Positions 59,166 to 64,000 are shown, counted from the first letter of the stretch. The stretch: DNA of 64,000 nt from Littorina saxatilis (GCF_037325665.1 NC_090259.1:39476697-39540696), one strand, 5' to 3'. Notes: a model not told the origin generated them from the sequence alone. Made by a program: numbers and translations.

Positions 59166-62100
59166 AAATGCACACATTTATAACACACACACACGCGCGC
59201 GCACTGAATACAAAAAAGGTGAGTTAAACTTAAAACCAGTTTAATGGATTAAAACAACAACAACAACAACAACATAAAAAAAACCTGAGTCACACCCACG
59301 ACCAATGCCTCTGGTTCTAATTGTACAAAAAAATGCCTTCCTGGGCTATTATGGCTCTTCAGTCATGACAAATTTATAACAGGCTAAAATGACTGATTAG
59401 ACAAACAAAACAGATTATTAATGGAGTTAAACATAAAATCAGTTTAATGGATAAAATCAACAACAACAAGAACATAAAAACAACAACAAGAACATAAAAA
59501 CAACATAACATACAACAAAAAAAATACAACAACATAAAATACAACAACATAAAAAACAACAACATAAAAAGATAACAACTGATTCACATCCTTGACCAAT
59601 GTCTCTGGTTATAAATGTAACAAAAATGGCTTCTGGGCTTTTATGGGTCTTCGTGACGAATTTGTAACAGCTTAAAAAAATGATGGAATGGAGAAACAAA
59701 TTAAACAGAACAACTCGTTGACAGCTATAGAATCTGGATAAAAATCAGTTGGTGGGGAAGTTTTCAGGGCATCCTCATTTGGTGACTTGGGTCTACTTTC
59801 GTTTTCTTACAACCGGTCTTGCAACAACGCATTTGTGCTGCTCGGGACCAGAGATTTGCTTTCATACAACCGGACTTTTATACATCCGATTTTCATACAA
59901 CCGGAAAATTCTAAGTAATAACAAAGAGTAGCTTCTGCCGGGACCCTGCCTACCCCTTTCATACATCCAGACTTTCATACATCCGGTGTTTTATACATCC
60001 GGTCTATACTGTAGTATGCAGTTTGAAGGTAGTAGATGTCCGAGCAAACATAGGAGGATGTGCTGTTAGGCTGTCTATCTCCTCATCCATGTTTTCCAGA
60101 TATTTGAATTTCGTTTCCTCTTGGAGTTTCTGCACTGACACCTGATAAGCAAAATACACGTATCACTCTGTGATCATGGCAACATATATCATCTGTATGC
60201 CCCGTTCAAAAATTACCTTGAGATTCTAAGGTATACACAGAAATTGCACTGGATCACAAAAACAACACGAACAGAGTACATGTAATGTATGTATTCAGTT
60301 TAAAAATTCATGCAATGAGAGTCAATAACCCGATTTAACCCCAGGTAGATTCAGGGTCCCACTGACTGAATCTCATATGGTTGCTTTTCGGCACACACCA
60401 CACATTTTTAATGGGACTGTGAGGTTTTGTTAATACAGTAAAATAATATAGTAGCAACGTACTGTCTGTTCGTGACGTTTGAGAATACTGATCTATGCAC
60501 TAACGCATTGTCTTTTTGTAGTGTGACTGTCCGACATTGCGTACTCCTAAAAATCAATGATCAAAAAGTTTGAACTGCTGTAATCGTGTTTCAGCATATG
60601 TCTGACAGTGCTTATTTGCTTCCAAAACGGCTTGCGATATCACTAGCCATCAGCGTTTCGCCACTGCTCAGAAAATCTTATGATTTCAGATCTAGTTTGA
60701 GATCGGAAATCACGTGTGCTCGTTTAAAAAACTAAATTCATTTATTACTTCCCTTTGACCGTTTCGCAAGAAAAATGTCAGGATCACTATTAGTATTAGC
60801 ACATGAAAGCAGCCCACCGCCATTTCAAAAAAGTTTCACTGTTTAGTGGTGTCGATGTCATGTGGTGTCGATGTCATGTAGTGTCTTACTGTCGCAAATA
60901 AAAATACCAGGATAATTGCAGTTTTGTCCGCAAGAAACAGACTTTGCGCAATGTTAACTTGCTGTCTACATGTTTTGTTGTGTGACTGAAAAATTACTCA
61001 GAATTCCAAGAGAAAATAAGGATAAAGGAAAGTCGCGTTTGAACATCACTGTGGGAACATTTATTCTAAACTGGGTAGTTCAAGGACGAAATCCTTGATT
61101 AAAGATAGGAAAATAAACAACACCAGATGCCTGAAATAATAGCATAAATCAATGATCTTTACATGCTTACAGATCTGTGGAAGCACATCAACTGATCTGT
61201 GAAAAACACACCTGACTTCGATCTAGCATGCAAGAGGTAGCGACTACGGACTAGTAGTGTGTCAACATCACAACAAAGAGAATCACATACCATTTCGTAT
61301 TGCCGCTTATGCTGGCTCTGTTTCAAGAAGTTCCTTGTGGCCTCGCCAGCATTTTGACGACGAAGAGGCTCAAACGGACACGCTAAAACCTCAGGCTGGC
61401 CGAAAACCGGTCCGTATTCCACTTGTCTTCCTCACTGCTTGAGCCGGCCATGTTTGTTGTTCAAGGCTCGTGACGTAGCACACGTATGTGCACAAGGTCA
61501 TGAGCCAAGACTGCGCGCGCGATGGAACGATTCAGAACAACCAAAAAACGAGTCAAAGTATACTTTTTGGATTTCTGTGTTCATTTTTACACACGCATTT
61601 GTGGTTGATGAATTAAGAGGGTCAACATATCAAAAGTGACCCTAAACCTTGGACTTTTCCTTTAATTAAACTGTAGATATGTCAAAGACTGTTTTGAATA
61701 ATTTTGGGGGGTAATTTTCATTAAGAACAAACTCAAGTGAATGCACAAATTGTGTACTAAAGTGTCGGTACAAGGGAGACAATTTGAAGCCATTTTAAAA
61801 AACAAAGCAGTATATTGCATAATAATATCCTTCAATTATAACAAGAAATAAGGAATAAACGTCTCTTGACATGTTGTCTACCTAATTATCTTGATCGCAT
61901 TTATTTAAAGTGGGAATCGTTATGTTCGTAAGCTCACATACAATCATTTATGAAACAAATTCAGACCAGACCAGAGATTTGATTGATAATGGGCCCTTTA
62001 TTCTATACAGTACCAGAGTAAATTATATAAACCATTACATGACAAAATAAGCTTCTTGCTCTTTGGAGTGATGTGGCCTTTGGCAGCTCATCAACCCAGT

Positions 62101-64000
62101 AATGTAGACCTGCCTTTTTTACGAAGTAGGTACATGCATACCGAAAGATCACCATATCATCATAATGTGTAAAACTATACTGCAGTGTCATTTTTCAGTA
62201 GAGAATCAACAGAAAAAGAGCGTATGTTCTCCTTCACCTTCAAGCCAGAAACATCTTCAGTCAGACGATTAATCACAGAGGCCTGTTATGTAATTGTCAT
62301 CTGCAGCTCTGCCAACTTGAGGTAGTCTGTGTTCCAATAACAATACCCTCACATGTAGTCGTGTCCCTCTTTGCAAAGGCATGATCTGGCCCTGGTCCTA
62401 AGCTCTCACTAGATGCGGAGGGCAAAGGAATGGCTGCTTCTGTAAATACAAAATCAAATGTATACATTAGCAATAGAATTAGCATCAATGATTTTGTTAT
62501 CAGATTACACATGCATCACACTCACAGCATTTAAGCATGAAAATACATGAGGGAAATAACTCCTGAAATTGAAAAAAAACTTAGGGGTGCGGGAGATGCT
62601 CCCCGGAAATTATTTTGGAGTGTTCTATGCAAAATCAAAATTGTAGAAATCTAGTGCTATTTTTGTTGTTGCATCAATTCAATGGTACATTTCTGGGAAT
62701 AAAAAAAATGATTCAGCATGAGCTTTATCGATGTCTTGAAAACTGCATCACTATCTGTATCAAGTAACCTCCTTAATCTTCTCGATTCAAGAGTCGGTTG
62801 ATTCAGAGATACTGTAGCAACAGATCTCTGGTTGATTGCATGCACGCGGCTTGTCGACATATGTCTAGATCTTGTTTGTTTGTTTTCTAAAATCTTGCAT
62901 TTGTTTCGTGACCCTTCCTATGCATCCATTTTGGGCTGCCGATTCATTTTAAATGTCTTATACACTGATGTAGGAAGACAATTTGAAGTCAGCAGATCAT
63001 AAATTAATAAAAACAAACAAAGCTTACTTGGCTCTGAGTCTCTTCCAGATCCGATGATATTTTCAGCGTTGACACTGGGGGTGGAAGCAAAACCGCTTGC
63101 TTGTCGTCGGTCTTCAGCGGACAAAGTCACGTCTCCGACCAGTAGAACTACCTTGTCCTTCTGCTAGAGTCACTTGTTCTTGATGTTCTCTCAAATCCAA
63201 GATTAAGGGTGGGTACGAAGTCAAAGGAGTTGGCATCGTTGAAAGCCGTGCCATTGCCAGACACGAAGTGACGCGAGCAGACTTTTCAATGGCACGACAA
63301 ACCCCTGTCGTCGGATTGCTTGCACCCATCGCGTCCTTCGCTGTTGCGCCTTCGCACTCAGCTTGCACCCATCGGAAAGCCATACAATGACAAATTCTGT
63401 CCACCGTATTTCTCTTTCTTCATTCCACTGTTGCACTTGCAGTTGTAAACACAACAGTTTGTCTCGTCGTCTCCGCACTTTACTTTGCACCAAGCCTCGT
63501 TGTCGATTTTTCCTTTTGCCCCTTAGTTCCGGTAGATCTGACAATAAACTTCACAGCGCATGCGCCAAAATTTAGGTGGAAAAAGGTCTATTCTTCGAAA
63601 ACGTGTACTGAGTGGTTACGTCCCTTGAGTAAGAAGGAAACATTTTAGGATGAATCAAATTTCTAAGTTAAATAAAACAAATTGGTTGGACACATTTGGC
63701 CCCATGAACGATGTAAGGTACACAAGGTCGCTCATCAGTACTATCGAAGGGTGTTTTTTTGTTCAGTGTAGAGTTTTTTCTAGATCAACGAGGCCGAGAA
63801 GCGAAATATCAACACGGCGAAAAATGAAAACGTCACACCGGTAACACTGACGACAAATTCTACCGGTGACAGCACGGCTGACGATCAACTGTAACTTACC
63901 ACGGTGCGTAAAACTCGACAAGAATCACATTATGGTCCTGGATTTCGCTCTTGAAGTTGGAATCTGTGAATTCAAGTACATTTGCCTTCACGGCAAGCAC
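26412..64000 (-). CDS. PDIA3: Protein disulfide-isomerase A3 (ERp57-like), 13 exons, 5' partial
   Basis: ER thiol-disulfide oxidoreductase that, in known ERp57, works with calnexin/calreticulin on glycoproteins. The exons join in frame to 484 residues, with every internal junction GT/AG and phase-matched. Order a-b-b'-a': first active site APWCGHCK (residues 32-39 of the visible part), cis-Pro segment SGYPTLKIF, b and b' domains (including [11 protein letters not shown], a match to ERp57 KNAKGSNYWRN), second active site VPWCGHCK (CGHC at 381-384; Val replaces the usual Ala), cis-Pro segment RGFPTLYF, a Lys-rich tail and C-terminal KTEL, a KDEL-type retrieval signal. Human mature ERp57 is about 481 residues, so little is missing: only the start and most of the signal peptide lie beyond 64000. 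The gene covers 37.6 kb for about 1.45 kb of coding sequence because its introns are filled with transposons and nested genes. Confidence 0.96.
26538..27443. other. PDIA3 intron 12 with transposon debris
   Basis: Contains AGACCTGGGAACCCCTG (26663) and CAGGCATGGGAACAGG (26782), which look like termini of an hAT-like element, and a GC-rich patch GGGGGCGTTGCCCCCCGAAG at about 26868. An ATGGCGCGTGGT at about 27174 opens only a short frame. Confidence 0.45.
27444..27501 (-). CDS. PDIA3: PDIA3 exon 12
   Basis: 58 bp encoding [19 protein letters not shown]. The first base completes Gly, giving the RGFPT cis-proline motif. Donor GAG|GTAAGT. Confidence 0.95.
27656..28398 (+). mobile_element. AACAAGAAGGGC element, copy 4 (short form)
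   Basis: Complete ends; fills 743 of the 1,024 bp of PDIA3 intron 11 and is antisense to the gene. The CGGA tract is a pure CGGACGGACGG run at about 28320-28350. Confidence 0.92.
28526..28605 (-). CDS. PDIA3: PDIA3 exon 11
   Basis: [20 protein letters not shown] then SPYEVR; matches the a' domain [19 protein letters not shown] of ERp57. Acceptor TTTTCAAG, donor AGAGG|GTGAGT, phase 2. Confidence 0.96.
28606..29230. other. PDIA3 intron 10, GC-richer unclassified segment
   Basis: About 28690-29150 is GC-rich and unlike its surroundings, possibly retroposon-derived; no family recognised and no open gene. Confidence 0.35.
29231..29536 (-). repeat. tRNA-derived SINE (different head)
   Basis: On the minus strand starts GGCCCCCGTAGCGCAGTGG and GTCGTGGGTTCGAATCCCAT (A and B boxes), followed by a body unrelated to the other SINEs here. 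A pseudo-tRNA head, not a tRNA gene. Confidence 0.8.
29537..30131. other. PDIA3 intron 10, remaining part
   Basis: Nothing recognisable beyond a short C-run/A-run at 29588-29605. Confidence 0.4.
30132..30260 (-). CDS. PDIA3: PDIA3 exon 10 (second CGHC active site)
   Basis: 43 codons with [20 protein letters not shown]. The residue two before Trp is Val rather than the usual Ala. Phase 0 at both ends. Confidence 0.97.
30551..30843. mobile_element. CAGGGCCGGACTA hAT-like MITE, 5-bp TSD
   Basis: Ends CAGGGCCGGACTAG and TAGTCCGGCCCTG are inverted repeats; flanked by CTCAT at 30546-30550 and 30844-30848. The interior is G-rich with a repeated GGGG(C/T)(A/C)AAGCCCCC-type motif. No coding capacity. 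Confidence 0.85.
31242..31341 (-). CDS. PDIA3: PDIA3 exon 9 (b'-a' linker)
   Basis: [20 protein letters not shown] then [13 protein letters not shown], the equivalent of the KSEPIPESNDGPVKV linker in ERp57. The first base completes Ser. Confidence 0.95.
31342..32115. other. PDIA3 intron 8
   Basis: Contains a GA-rich patch (31465-31530) and a SINE-type fragment ACGCCCTCACGGCAAAGCC at 31921 that also occurs at 11845. No gene. Confidence 0.45.
32116..32298 (-). CDS. PDIA3: PDIA3 exon 8 (b' domain)
   Basis: [20 protein letters not shown] through FNMKDPF; equivalent of [20 protein letters not shown] in ERp57. Phases 1 and 2 match the neighbours. Confidence 0.96.
32478..32640. repeat. SINE-like 3' end with (AAT)n
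   Basis: AATAATAATAATAATAATGG followed by TTTCTATAGCGCTTTCGAAC and AAGCGCTTTACAAAAGC, the common 'AAGCGCTTTACA' SINE tail. Confidence 0.6.
32703..32793. repeat. (CA)n microsatellite
   Basis: CA dinucleotides with a short interruption CCCACCCACACATGTCC. Confidence 0.97.
33020..33290. repeat. Degenerate tandem GGACTTACTGCTTTCTGCC repeat
   Basis: Four units spaced about 65-80 bp share GGACTTACTGCCTTTTGGC-type cores followed by AATTATATCCC and a GGCAGTAAG / AAGCAGCA partner that can pair with the core. A single unit recurs at about 36088-36112 in the same intron. Confidence 0.65.
33680..33815. repeat. (CA)n microsatellite
   Basis: CA-rich with CACACTCACACACT variants at 33725-33815. Confidence 0.96.
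33918..34225. repeat. Three-copy 102-bp tandem repeat
   Basis: Units begin GATTTCCAAAG at 33918, 34020 and 34123 and share AAGCCGCCATTATACCAGA and ATCGTGCAGTCTT. Non-coding. Confidence 0.9.
34826..35740 (-). CDS. Possible small nested ORF (about 50 aa)
   Basis: An ATG in good context (GAAAATGGCG) at 35740 starts [14 protein letters not shown], ending CA|GTAAGT at 35697. A second exon at 35131-35231 (acceptor TTTGACAG, donor CAAG|GTATGT) continues in frame as [20 protein letters not shown] through MFKGPKQ. The next candidate acceptor (TTTGACAG before 34826) would add DV and a stop. Splice signals and phase agree for the first junction. Not recognised; it lies in PDIA3 intron 7 on the same strand. 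It could be a genuine short protein, a 5' fragment, or chance. Confidence 0.4.
34929..34956. repeat. Poly-C tract
   Basis: About 27 consecutive C, within the putative second intron of the nested ORF. Confidence 0.95.
36120..36340. repeat. Retroposon fragment (GCTTCTCCGAAGAGGTG type)
   Basis: AGAATGCTTCTCCGAAGAGG and GGAGTTTGTTCCAGATATGA have the look of a widespread retroposon body; family not determined. Confidence 0.35.
36495..36617 (-). CDS. PDIA3: PDIA3 exon 7 (b' domain start)
   Basis: [20 protein letters not shown] then [20 protein letters not shown]. Aligns to FGICPHMT...YYDVDYEKNAKGSNYWRN of ERp57. Confidence 0.96.
36909..41168. mobile_element. 'CGCGACTTG' repeat split by a 3.4-kb insertion
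   Basis: First half 36909-37403 (ACATTTAGTCAAGTTTTGAC, GT run, GACGTCATATCCGGC). The second half resumes at 40794 with TTTGGATTAAAAACAAGC and ends CTTACGCGACTTG. Comparison with the copy at 44414 shows the break falls inside ATATGTTATA^TTTGGATT. Confidence 0.88.
37404..40793. mobile_element. Composite array of CCCGGCTTCGCCCGGG retroelement units
   Basis: Inserted in the 'CGCGACTTG' repeat. Built of related pieces, each headed by AAACCCGGCTTCGCCCGGGT or a variant (37411, 37832, 38252, 38916, 39196, 39863), with a shared ACTAAAACCCAGGTGCA segment and ending CTCTCTTTTATTATATGTA plus TAGATAGATAG. The stretch 38250-38910 is repeated at 39194-39855, about 944 bp later, with few differences. Units from 39863 on form a second subfamily containing three partial repeats of TTTCTTCCCCTCATAGGAGC. 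Probably 5'-truncated non-LTR or SINE copies; no protein seen. Confidence 0.7.
41171..41470. mobile_element. 'CGCGACTTG' repeat, partial copy
   Basis: Starts ACATTTAGTAAAGTTTGACT directly after the previous copy ends and runs to CGACAAAGGCCGGACTTTAT, where it is joined to a SINE. Confidence 0.8.
41471..41815 (+). repeat. 5'-truncated SINE with (ATTG)n tail
   Basis: Matches 16020-16350 from CAGAGTCAA onward, with a 30-bp poly-C expansion at 41520-41549 and an ATTGATTG tail. Confidence 0.88.
41816..42195 (+). repeat. tRNA-derived SINE, plus strand
   Basis: Head GGGACTGGGTGGCCGAGTGG, body with CACGTTAAAGATCCCACGAT, and a GAAGAAGAAGAAG tail. Abuts the preceding SINE; same family as 5036-5479 but with a different tail. 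Confidence 0.88.
42203..42960 (+). repeat. Inverted duplication, arm A
   Basis: GCAAGATCGGTTGTAAGAAA to AACTCAGAAAATGTTAT. About 755 bp, matching 59078-59822 in reverse complement, including TATGTTGTTGTATTTT repeats and a (GA)n tract at 42860-42945. Confidence 0.92.
43340..43505. mobile_element. CCGGATGTATGAAAG motif cluster plus AACAAGAAGGGC tail
   Basis: GGCCGGATGTATGAAAG (43349), CATACATCCGGTTAACCGG (43382), GACCGGATGTATGAAAG (43411) and CTTACATCCGGTC (43452), ending CTCGACTGTA. Then GACTCACTTTTGCTTCGCAT, GGGAGTC and an A run, the isolated 3' end of the AACAAGAAGGGC family. Confidence 0.7.
43506..44417. other. Region with two further pogo-like ends, no gene supported
   Basis: A palindrome ATCTCGCGCGCGCGAGAT lies at 43508-43525. 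A basic 78-codon frame (43726-43962) is not recognised. GTTCTACTGTA (44212) preceded by GTCGTAAACAGGGG, and GGTTTTACTGTA (44406) preceded by GTCCTTTAGAGACA, look like right-hand Tc1/mariner-pogo termini (TACAGTA on the other strand). Poly-C at 44147-44158 and (CT)n at 44245-44297. Confidence 0.5.
44475..45312 (+). mobile_element. AACAAGAAGGGC element, copy 5 (long form)
   Basis: The longest copy, retaining CTTGACCTTTACATGACCTT and CAGGGTCAAGGTCAAATAAC. Inserted in another repeat, so its edges can be read: AAATCT before AACAAGAAG and AATTGTAATCAAAATT after the final A run. No clear target-site duplication. Confidence 0.93.
45541..45895 (-). repeat. SINE with 8-bp target duplication ATATGTTT
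   Basis: CTTTCTTTCTTTC tail, then TTTTCAACCACGAAGGTTAT and a block GTTAGTCGCCTCTTACGACA near the far end. ATATGTTT flanks it on both sides of the interrupted 'CGCGACTTG' repeat. Its 3' end matches 11960-12040. Confidence 0.8.
46359..46879 (+). mobile_element. AACAAGAAGAGC element (second family, same architecture)
   Basis: Starts AACAAGAAGAGCAAACGCTC (mini-hairpin GAGC/GCTC), then GATCGAGTCACTTTCGCAG. Interior has TGACCTTGAAAAAGGTCAAAG. Near the end is CGGACGGCCGGCCGGCCGTC, then TTTCTCAAGTGACTCAAAAA. It shares the opening, the GAGTCAC/GTGACTC pairing and the half-site content with the AACAAGAAGGGC family, but little other sequence. Confidence 0.75.
47128..47244 (-). CDS. PDIA3: PDIA3 exon 6
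   Basis: [20 protein letters not shown] through LKGFLTDE; aligns to [20 protein letters not shown] of ERp57. Acceptor TGTTGCAG, donor GAGGC|GTATGT. Confidence 0.95.
47391..48200 (+). mobile_element. AACAAGAAGGGC element, copy 6 (long form)
   Basis: Complete ends; a small internal deletion in the GAAGCAAGGTAAACC segment. Fills most of PDIA3 intron 5, antisense. Confidence 0.92.
48425..48548 (-). CDS. PDIA3: PDIA3 exon 5
   Basis: [20 protein letters not shown] through [10 protein letters not shown]; equivalent of [20 protein letters not shown]. Donor AAAGA|GTGAGT; its last two bases form Asp with exon 6. Confidence 0.95.
48885..49075. mobile_element. Diverged relative of the 5480 MITE
   Basis: TTCCCTCTGACAAATAACTT, CTCCTGTCCACATGTTTCCG and GCAAGGGAATTTACAACCC correspond to 5568-5690, and the arms again face each other. 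Confidence 0.65.
49079..49376. mobile_element. MITE with 35-bp inverted repeats (AGGCC...GGCCT)
   Basis: AATAATAGGTGTGGTTACGG (49089) is complementary to CCGTAACCACACCTATTTTT (49348). About 298 bp with A/T-rich arms and two copies of AAAAATAGGGTAGG inside. Confidence 0.82.
49477..49584 (-). CDS. PDIA3: PDIA3 exon 4
   Basis: [20 protein letters not shown] then [15 protein letters not shown]; equivalent of [20 protein letters not shown]. Acceptor TATTTCCAG, donor GTGG|GTGAGT. Confidence 0.96.
49743..50471 (+). mobile_element. AACAAGAAGGGC element, copy 7 (short form, 3' truncated)
   Basis: Complete 5' end; the 3' end stops inside GACTCACTTTTGCTTC, where the usual GCATGTGAGTC is replaced by TGTAGTTTATTTATTTG. 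The next element starts about 30 bp on. Confidence 0.92.
50500..53420. mobile_element. 2.9-kb inverted-repeat element rich in TGACCTTGA
   Basis: Termini ACATATGACTAAGTGCCAAA at 50500 and TTTGGCACTTAGTCATATGT ending 53420 are inverted repeats over about 30 bp. The second half (51540-53200) is a decayed tandem structure of units of roughly 110-190 bp with cores like CCCGCTGTGACCTTGAA(C/A)TTTGACAAA. No long reading frame survives. It occupies most of PDIA3 intron 3. Confidence 0.65.
53541..53658 (-). CDS. PDIA3: PDIA3 exon 3
   Basis: [20 protein letters not shown] then [19 protein letters not shown]; contains the first cis-proline. Matches [20 protein letters not shown] of ERp57. Confidence 0.97.
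53881..54870. mobile_element. hAT-like element, 980 bp, TSD AACAT
   Basis: The body 53886-54865 starts CAGGCATGAGCAAG and ends CTTGCTCATGCCTG, flanked by AACAT on both sides. Subterminal ACTCGCCC / GGGCGAGT repeats occur at both ends, as is common in hAT elements. It carries the zinc-finger-like remnant described below. Confidence 0.88.
54099..54323 (-). pseudogene. TTF/BED-like zinc-finger remnant of a transposase
   Basis: The minus-strand frame includes [12 protein letters not shown], then [20 protein letters not shown] and SKSH: the C-x2-C ... G(T/C)..F....(I/L)R.H..S..H pattern of zinc fingers at the N-terminus of hAT-type (ZNF862/KIAA1586-like) proteins. The rest of a transposase is missing, so it is a non-autonomous remnant inside the 980-bp element. 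Confidence 0.6.
54871..55145. other. PDIA3 intron 2, short unremarkable part
   Basis: Nothing recognised between the hAT-like element and exon 2. Confidence 0.4.
55146..55233 (-). CDS. PDIA3: PDIA3 exon 2 (first CGHC active site)
   Basis: The first base completes Trp, then [20 protein letters not shown] and NDHPVSLAK. The intron therefore splits the Trp codon of the WCGHC active site. Confidence 0.97.
55461..55917. mobile_element. hAT-like element, 447 bp, TSD GACAT
   Basis: The body 55466-55912 has ends CAGGGCTGTACCTTAAC and GTTAAAGTACACCCCTGCCC TG, imperfect inverted repeats, flanked by GACAT. Non-coding. Confidence 0.82.
55918..56990. other. PDIA3 intron 1, no gene recognised
   Basis: Includes a TTCTTCTTCTTCTGCGTTCG SINE-tail-like piece at 56334. 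Otherwise nothing supported. Confidence 0.4.
57001..58218 (+). pseudogene. SWIM-type zinc-finger gene or remnant, nested in PDIA3 intron 1
   Basis: Three coding-like pieces on the + strand. About 57010-57134: [20 protein letters not shown] then [12 protein letters not shown], ending at GAAG|GTATGG. About 57440-57513: [17 protein letters not shown], ending GCTGG|GTAAGT. 58037-58218: [20 protein letters not shown] then [20 protein letters not shown], ending TTAA|GTAAGT. The last two supply C-x-C and C-x-H, the SWIM zinc-binding pattern, in the context (C.C.AG...C.HVAA.LF) typical of large invertebrate SWIM/YqaJ-nuclease proteins. The splice phase between them does not match (2 versus 0), and further exons were not found. 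A decayed gene or a sequence error is likely; a living gene is not excluded. Confidence 0.5.
58400..59077 (+). mobile_element. AACAAGAAGGGC element, copy 8 (long form, 3' truncated)
   Basis: Runs to GGTACTGATA, where the expected GACTGAATAGTGTCC is replaced by the inverted duplication. About 120-150 bp of the 3' end are missing. Confidence 0.92.
59078..59822 (-). repeat. Inverted duplication, arm B
   Basis: Reverse complement of 42203-42960, including (CT)n at 59096-59163 in place of (GA)n and the ACAACAACATAAAA repeats. The arms are near-identical outside the simple repeats. Confidence 0.92.
59823..60014 (-). mobile_element. CCGGATGTATGAAAG cluster ending in a pogo-like terminus
   Basis: Read on the minus strand: TACAGTATAGACCGGATGTA, then ACCGGATGTATGAAAG, TCTGGATGTATGAAAG, TCCGGTTGTATGAAAA, ATCGGATGTATAAAAG and TCCGGTTGTATGAAAG. 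TA + CAGT at the edge fits Tc1/mariner-pogo ends. Confidence 0.6.
60004..61440 (-). CDS. Unrecognised two-exon gene, 3' end in transposon
   Basis: Exon A (about 61265-61395) encodes [40 protein letters not shown] and M, ending ATG|GTATGT. Exon B (60004-60141, acceptor CTTATCAG, phase 0) encodes [40 protein letters not shown] and LHTTV before TAG. Splice sites and phase agree. An ATGGCCGGCTCA at about 61449 opens [14 protein letters not shown] in another frame, so the true start is unclear. The stop codon lies in the terminus of the CCGGATGTATGAAAG transposon, suggesting truncation by that insertion. Charged and probably helical; no family recognised. Confidence 0.5.
60142..61264. other. Intron between the two exons above, no other feature
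   Basis: AT-rich; no repeat family recognised. Confidence 0.4.
61441..62296. other. PDIA3 intron 1; short CpG-containing patch
   Basis: 61440-61530 is CpG-rich for this window (GACTGCGCGCGCGATGG) and sits just upstream of the unrecognised minus-strand gene, so it could be its promoter. The rest is AT-rich and featureless. Confidence 0.35.
62297..63540 (-). pseudogene. THAP-domain gene with compensating frame changes
   Basis: THAP zinc fingers bind DNA (C2CH) and derive from P-element-like transposases. Minus strand, about 63515-63190: [20 protein letters not shown] and [20 protein letters not shown] (the C-x-C start and FP) in one frame; then [20 protein letters not shown] (the W and helix) in a second frame; then [20 protein letters not shown] and [12 protein letters not shown] (C-x2-H and closing proline) back in the first frame. 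So roughly 80 bp is shifted, with stops in the first frame. Downstream pieces are [14 protein letters not shown] (ending 63029, CCAA|GTAAGC) and, from 62439, [20 protein letters not shown] through [16 protein letters not shown] and TGA, joined in phase. Either a recent pseudogene or two compensating sequence errors. Confidence 0.6.
63541..63899. other. PDIA3 intron 1, 5' end
   Basis: No feature recognised between the THAP gene and PDIA3 exon 1. Confidence 0.4.
63900..64000 (-). CDS. PDIA3: PDIA3 exon 1 (partial; end of signal peptide, start of a domain)
   Basis: [20 protein letters not shown] then [13 protein letters not shown] and two bases of Trp; donor CCGTG|GTAAGT. VLAVKA is probably the end of the signal peptide; the start codon is beyond the window. 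Confidence 0.95.

Overview
The window is animal nuclear DNA: intron-rich genes with GT/AG junctions, dense transposable elements and many simple repeats. The gene set (a Toll-like receptor, a sponge/mollusc-type short-chain collagen C4-like protein, an ERp57-type disulfide isomerase) and the modular tRNA-derived SINEs point to a mollusc, most likely a caenogastropod. The abundant repeat ending in CGCGACTTG resembles one I associate with periwinkles (Littorina), but I could not verify the species.

Layout. 1-2.3 kb: simple repeats dominated by a CT-rich minisatellite. 2.6-7.4 kb (+): a short Toll-like receptor gene with LRRs, LRRCT, one membrane helix and a TIR domain split over three exons. 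7.4-10 kb: a TTAA-type MITE next to the receptor stop codon, a SINE and a TIR repeat. 10.05-11.27 kb (-): the large 3' exon of a coiled-coil plus short-chain-collagen-C4-like protein. 11.3-18.9 kb: SINEs, simple repeats and AT-rich DNA. 18.9-25.9 kb: a young but broken Ty3/Gypsy LTR retrotransposon carrying later insertions. 26.4-64.0 kb (-): a PDIA3/ERp57-like gene with 13 coding exons (484 residues visible). All 12 internal splice junctions keep the frame, and the gene runs off the right edge within its signal-peptide exon.

The PDIA3 introns hold most of the unusual material. Several small genes or gene remnants are nested in them: a SWIM-type zinc finger (+), a THAP-domain gene with compensating frame changes (-), an unrecognised two-exon gene ending in a transposon terminus (-), and a possible 50-residue ORF (-).

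The best candidate for something new is a repeat of about 680-840 bp present eight times, always on the + strand. It begins AACAAGAAG plus a mini-hairpin, ends with a GTGAGTC stem plus A-run, is packed with AGGTCA / TCAAGGTCA half-sites (the core recognised by nuclear receptors), and has a hypervariable CGGA tract near its 3' end. A second family at 46.4 kb has the same architecture with different sequence. Other notable signals are three CAGG...CCTG elements whose 5-bp target duplications all end in CAT, a 755-bp inverted duplication 16 kb apart, and clusters of a CCGGATGTATGAAAG motif next to pogo-like termini.
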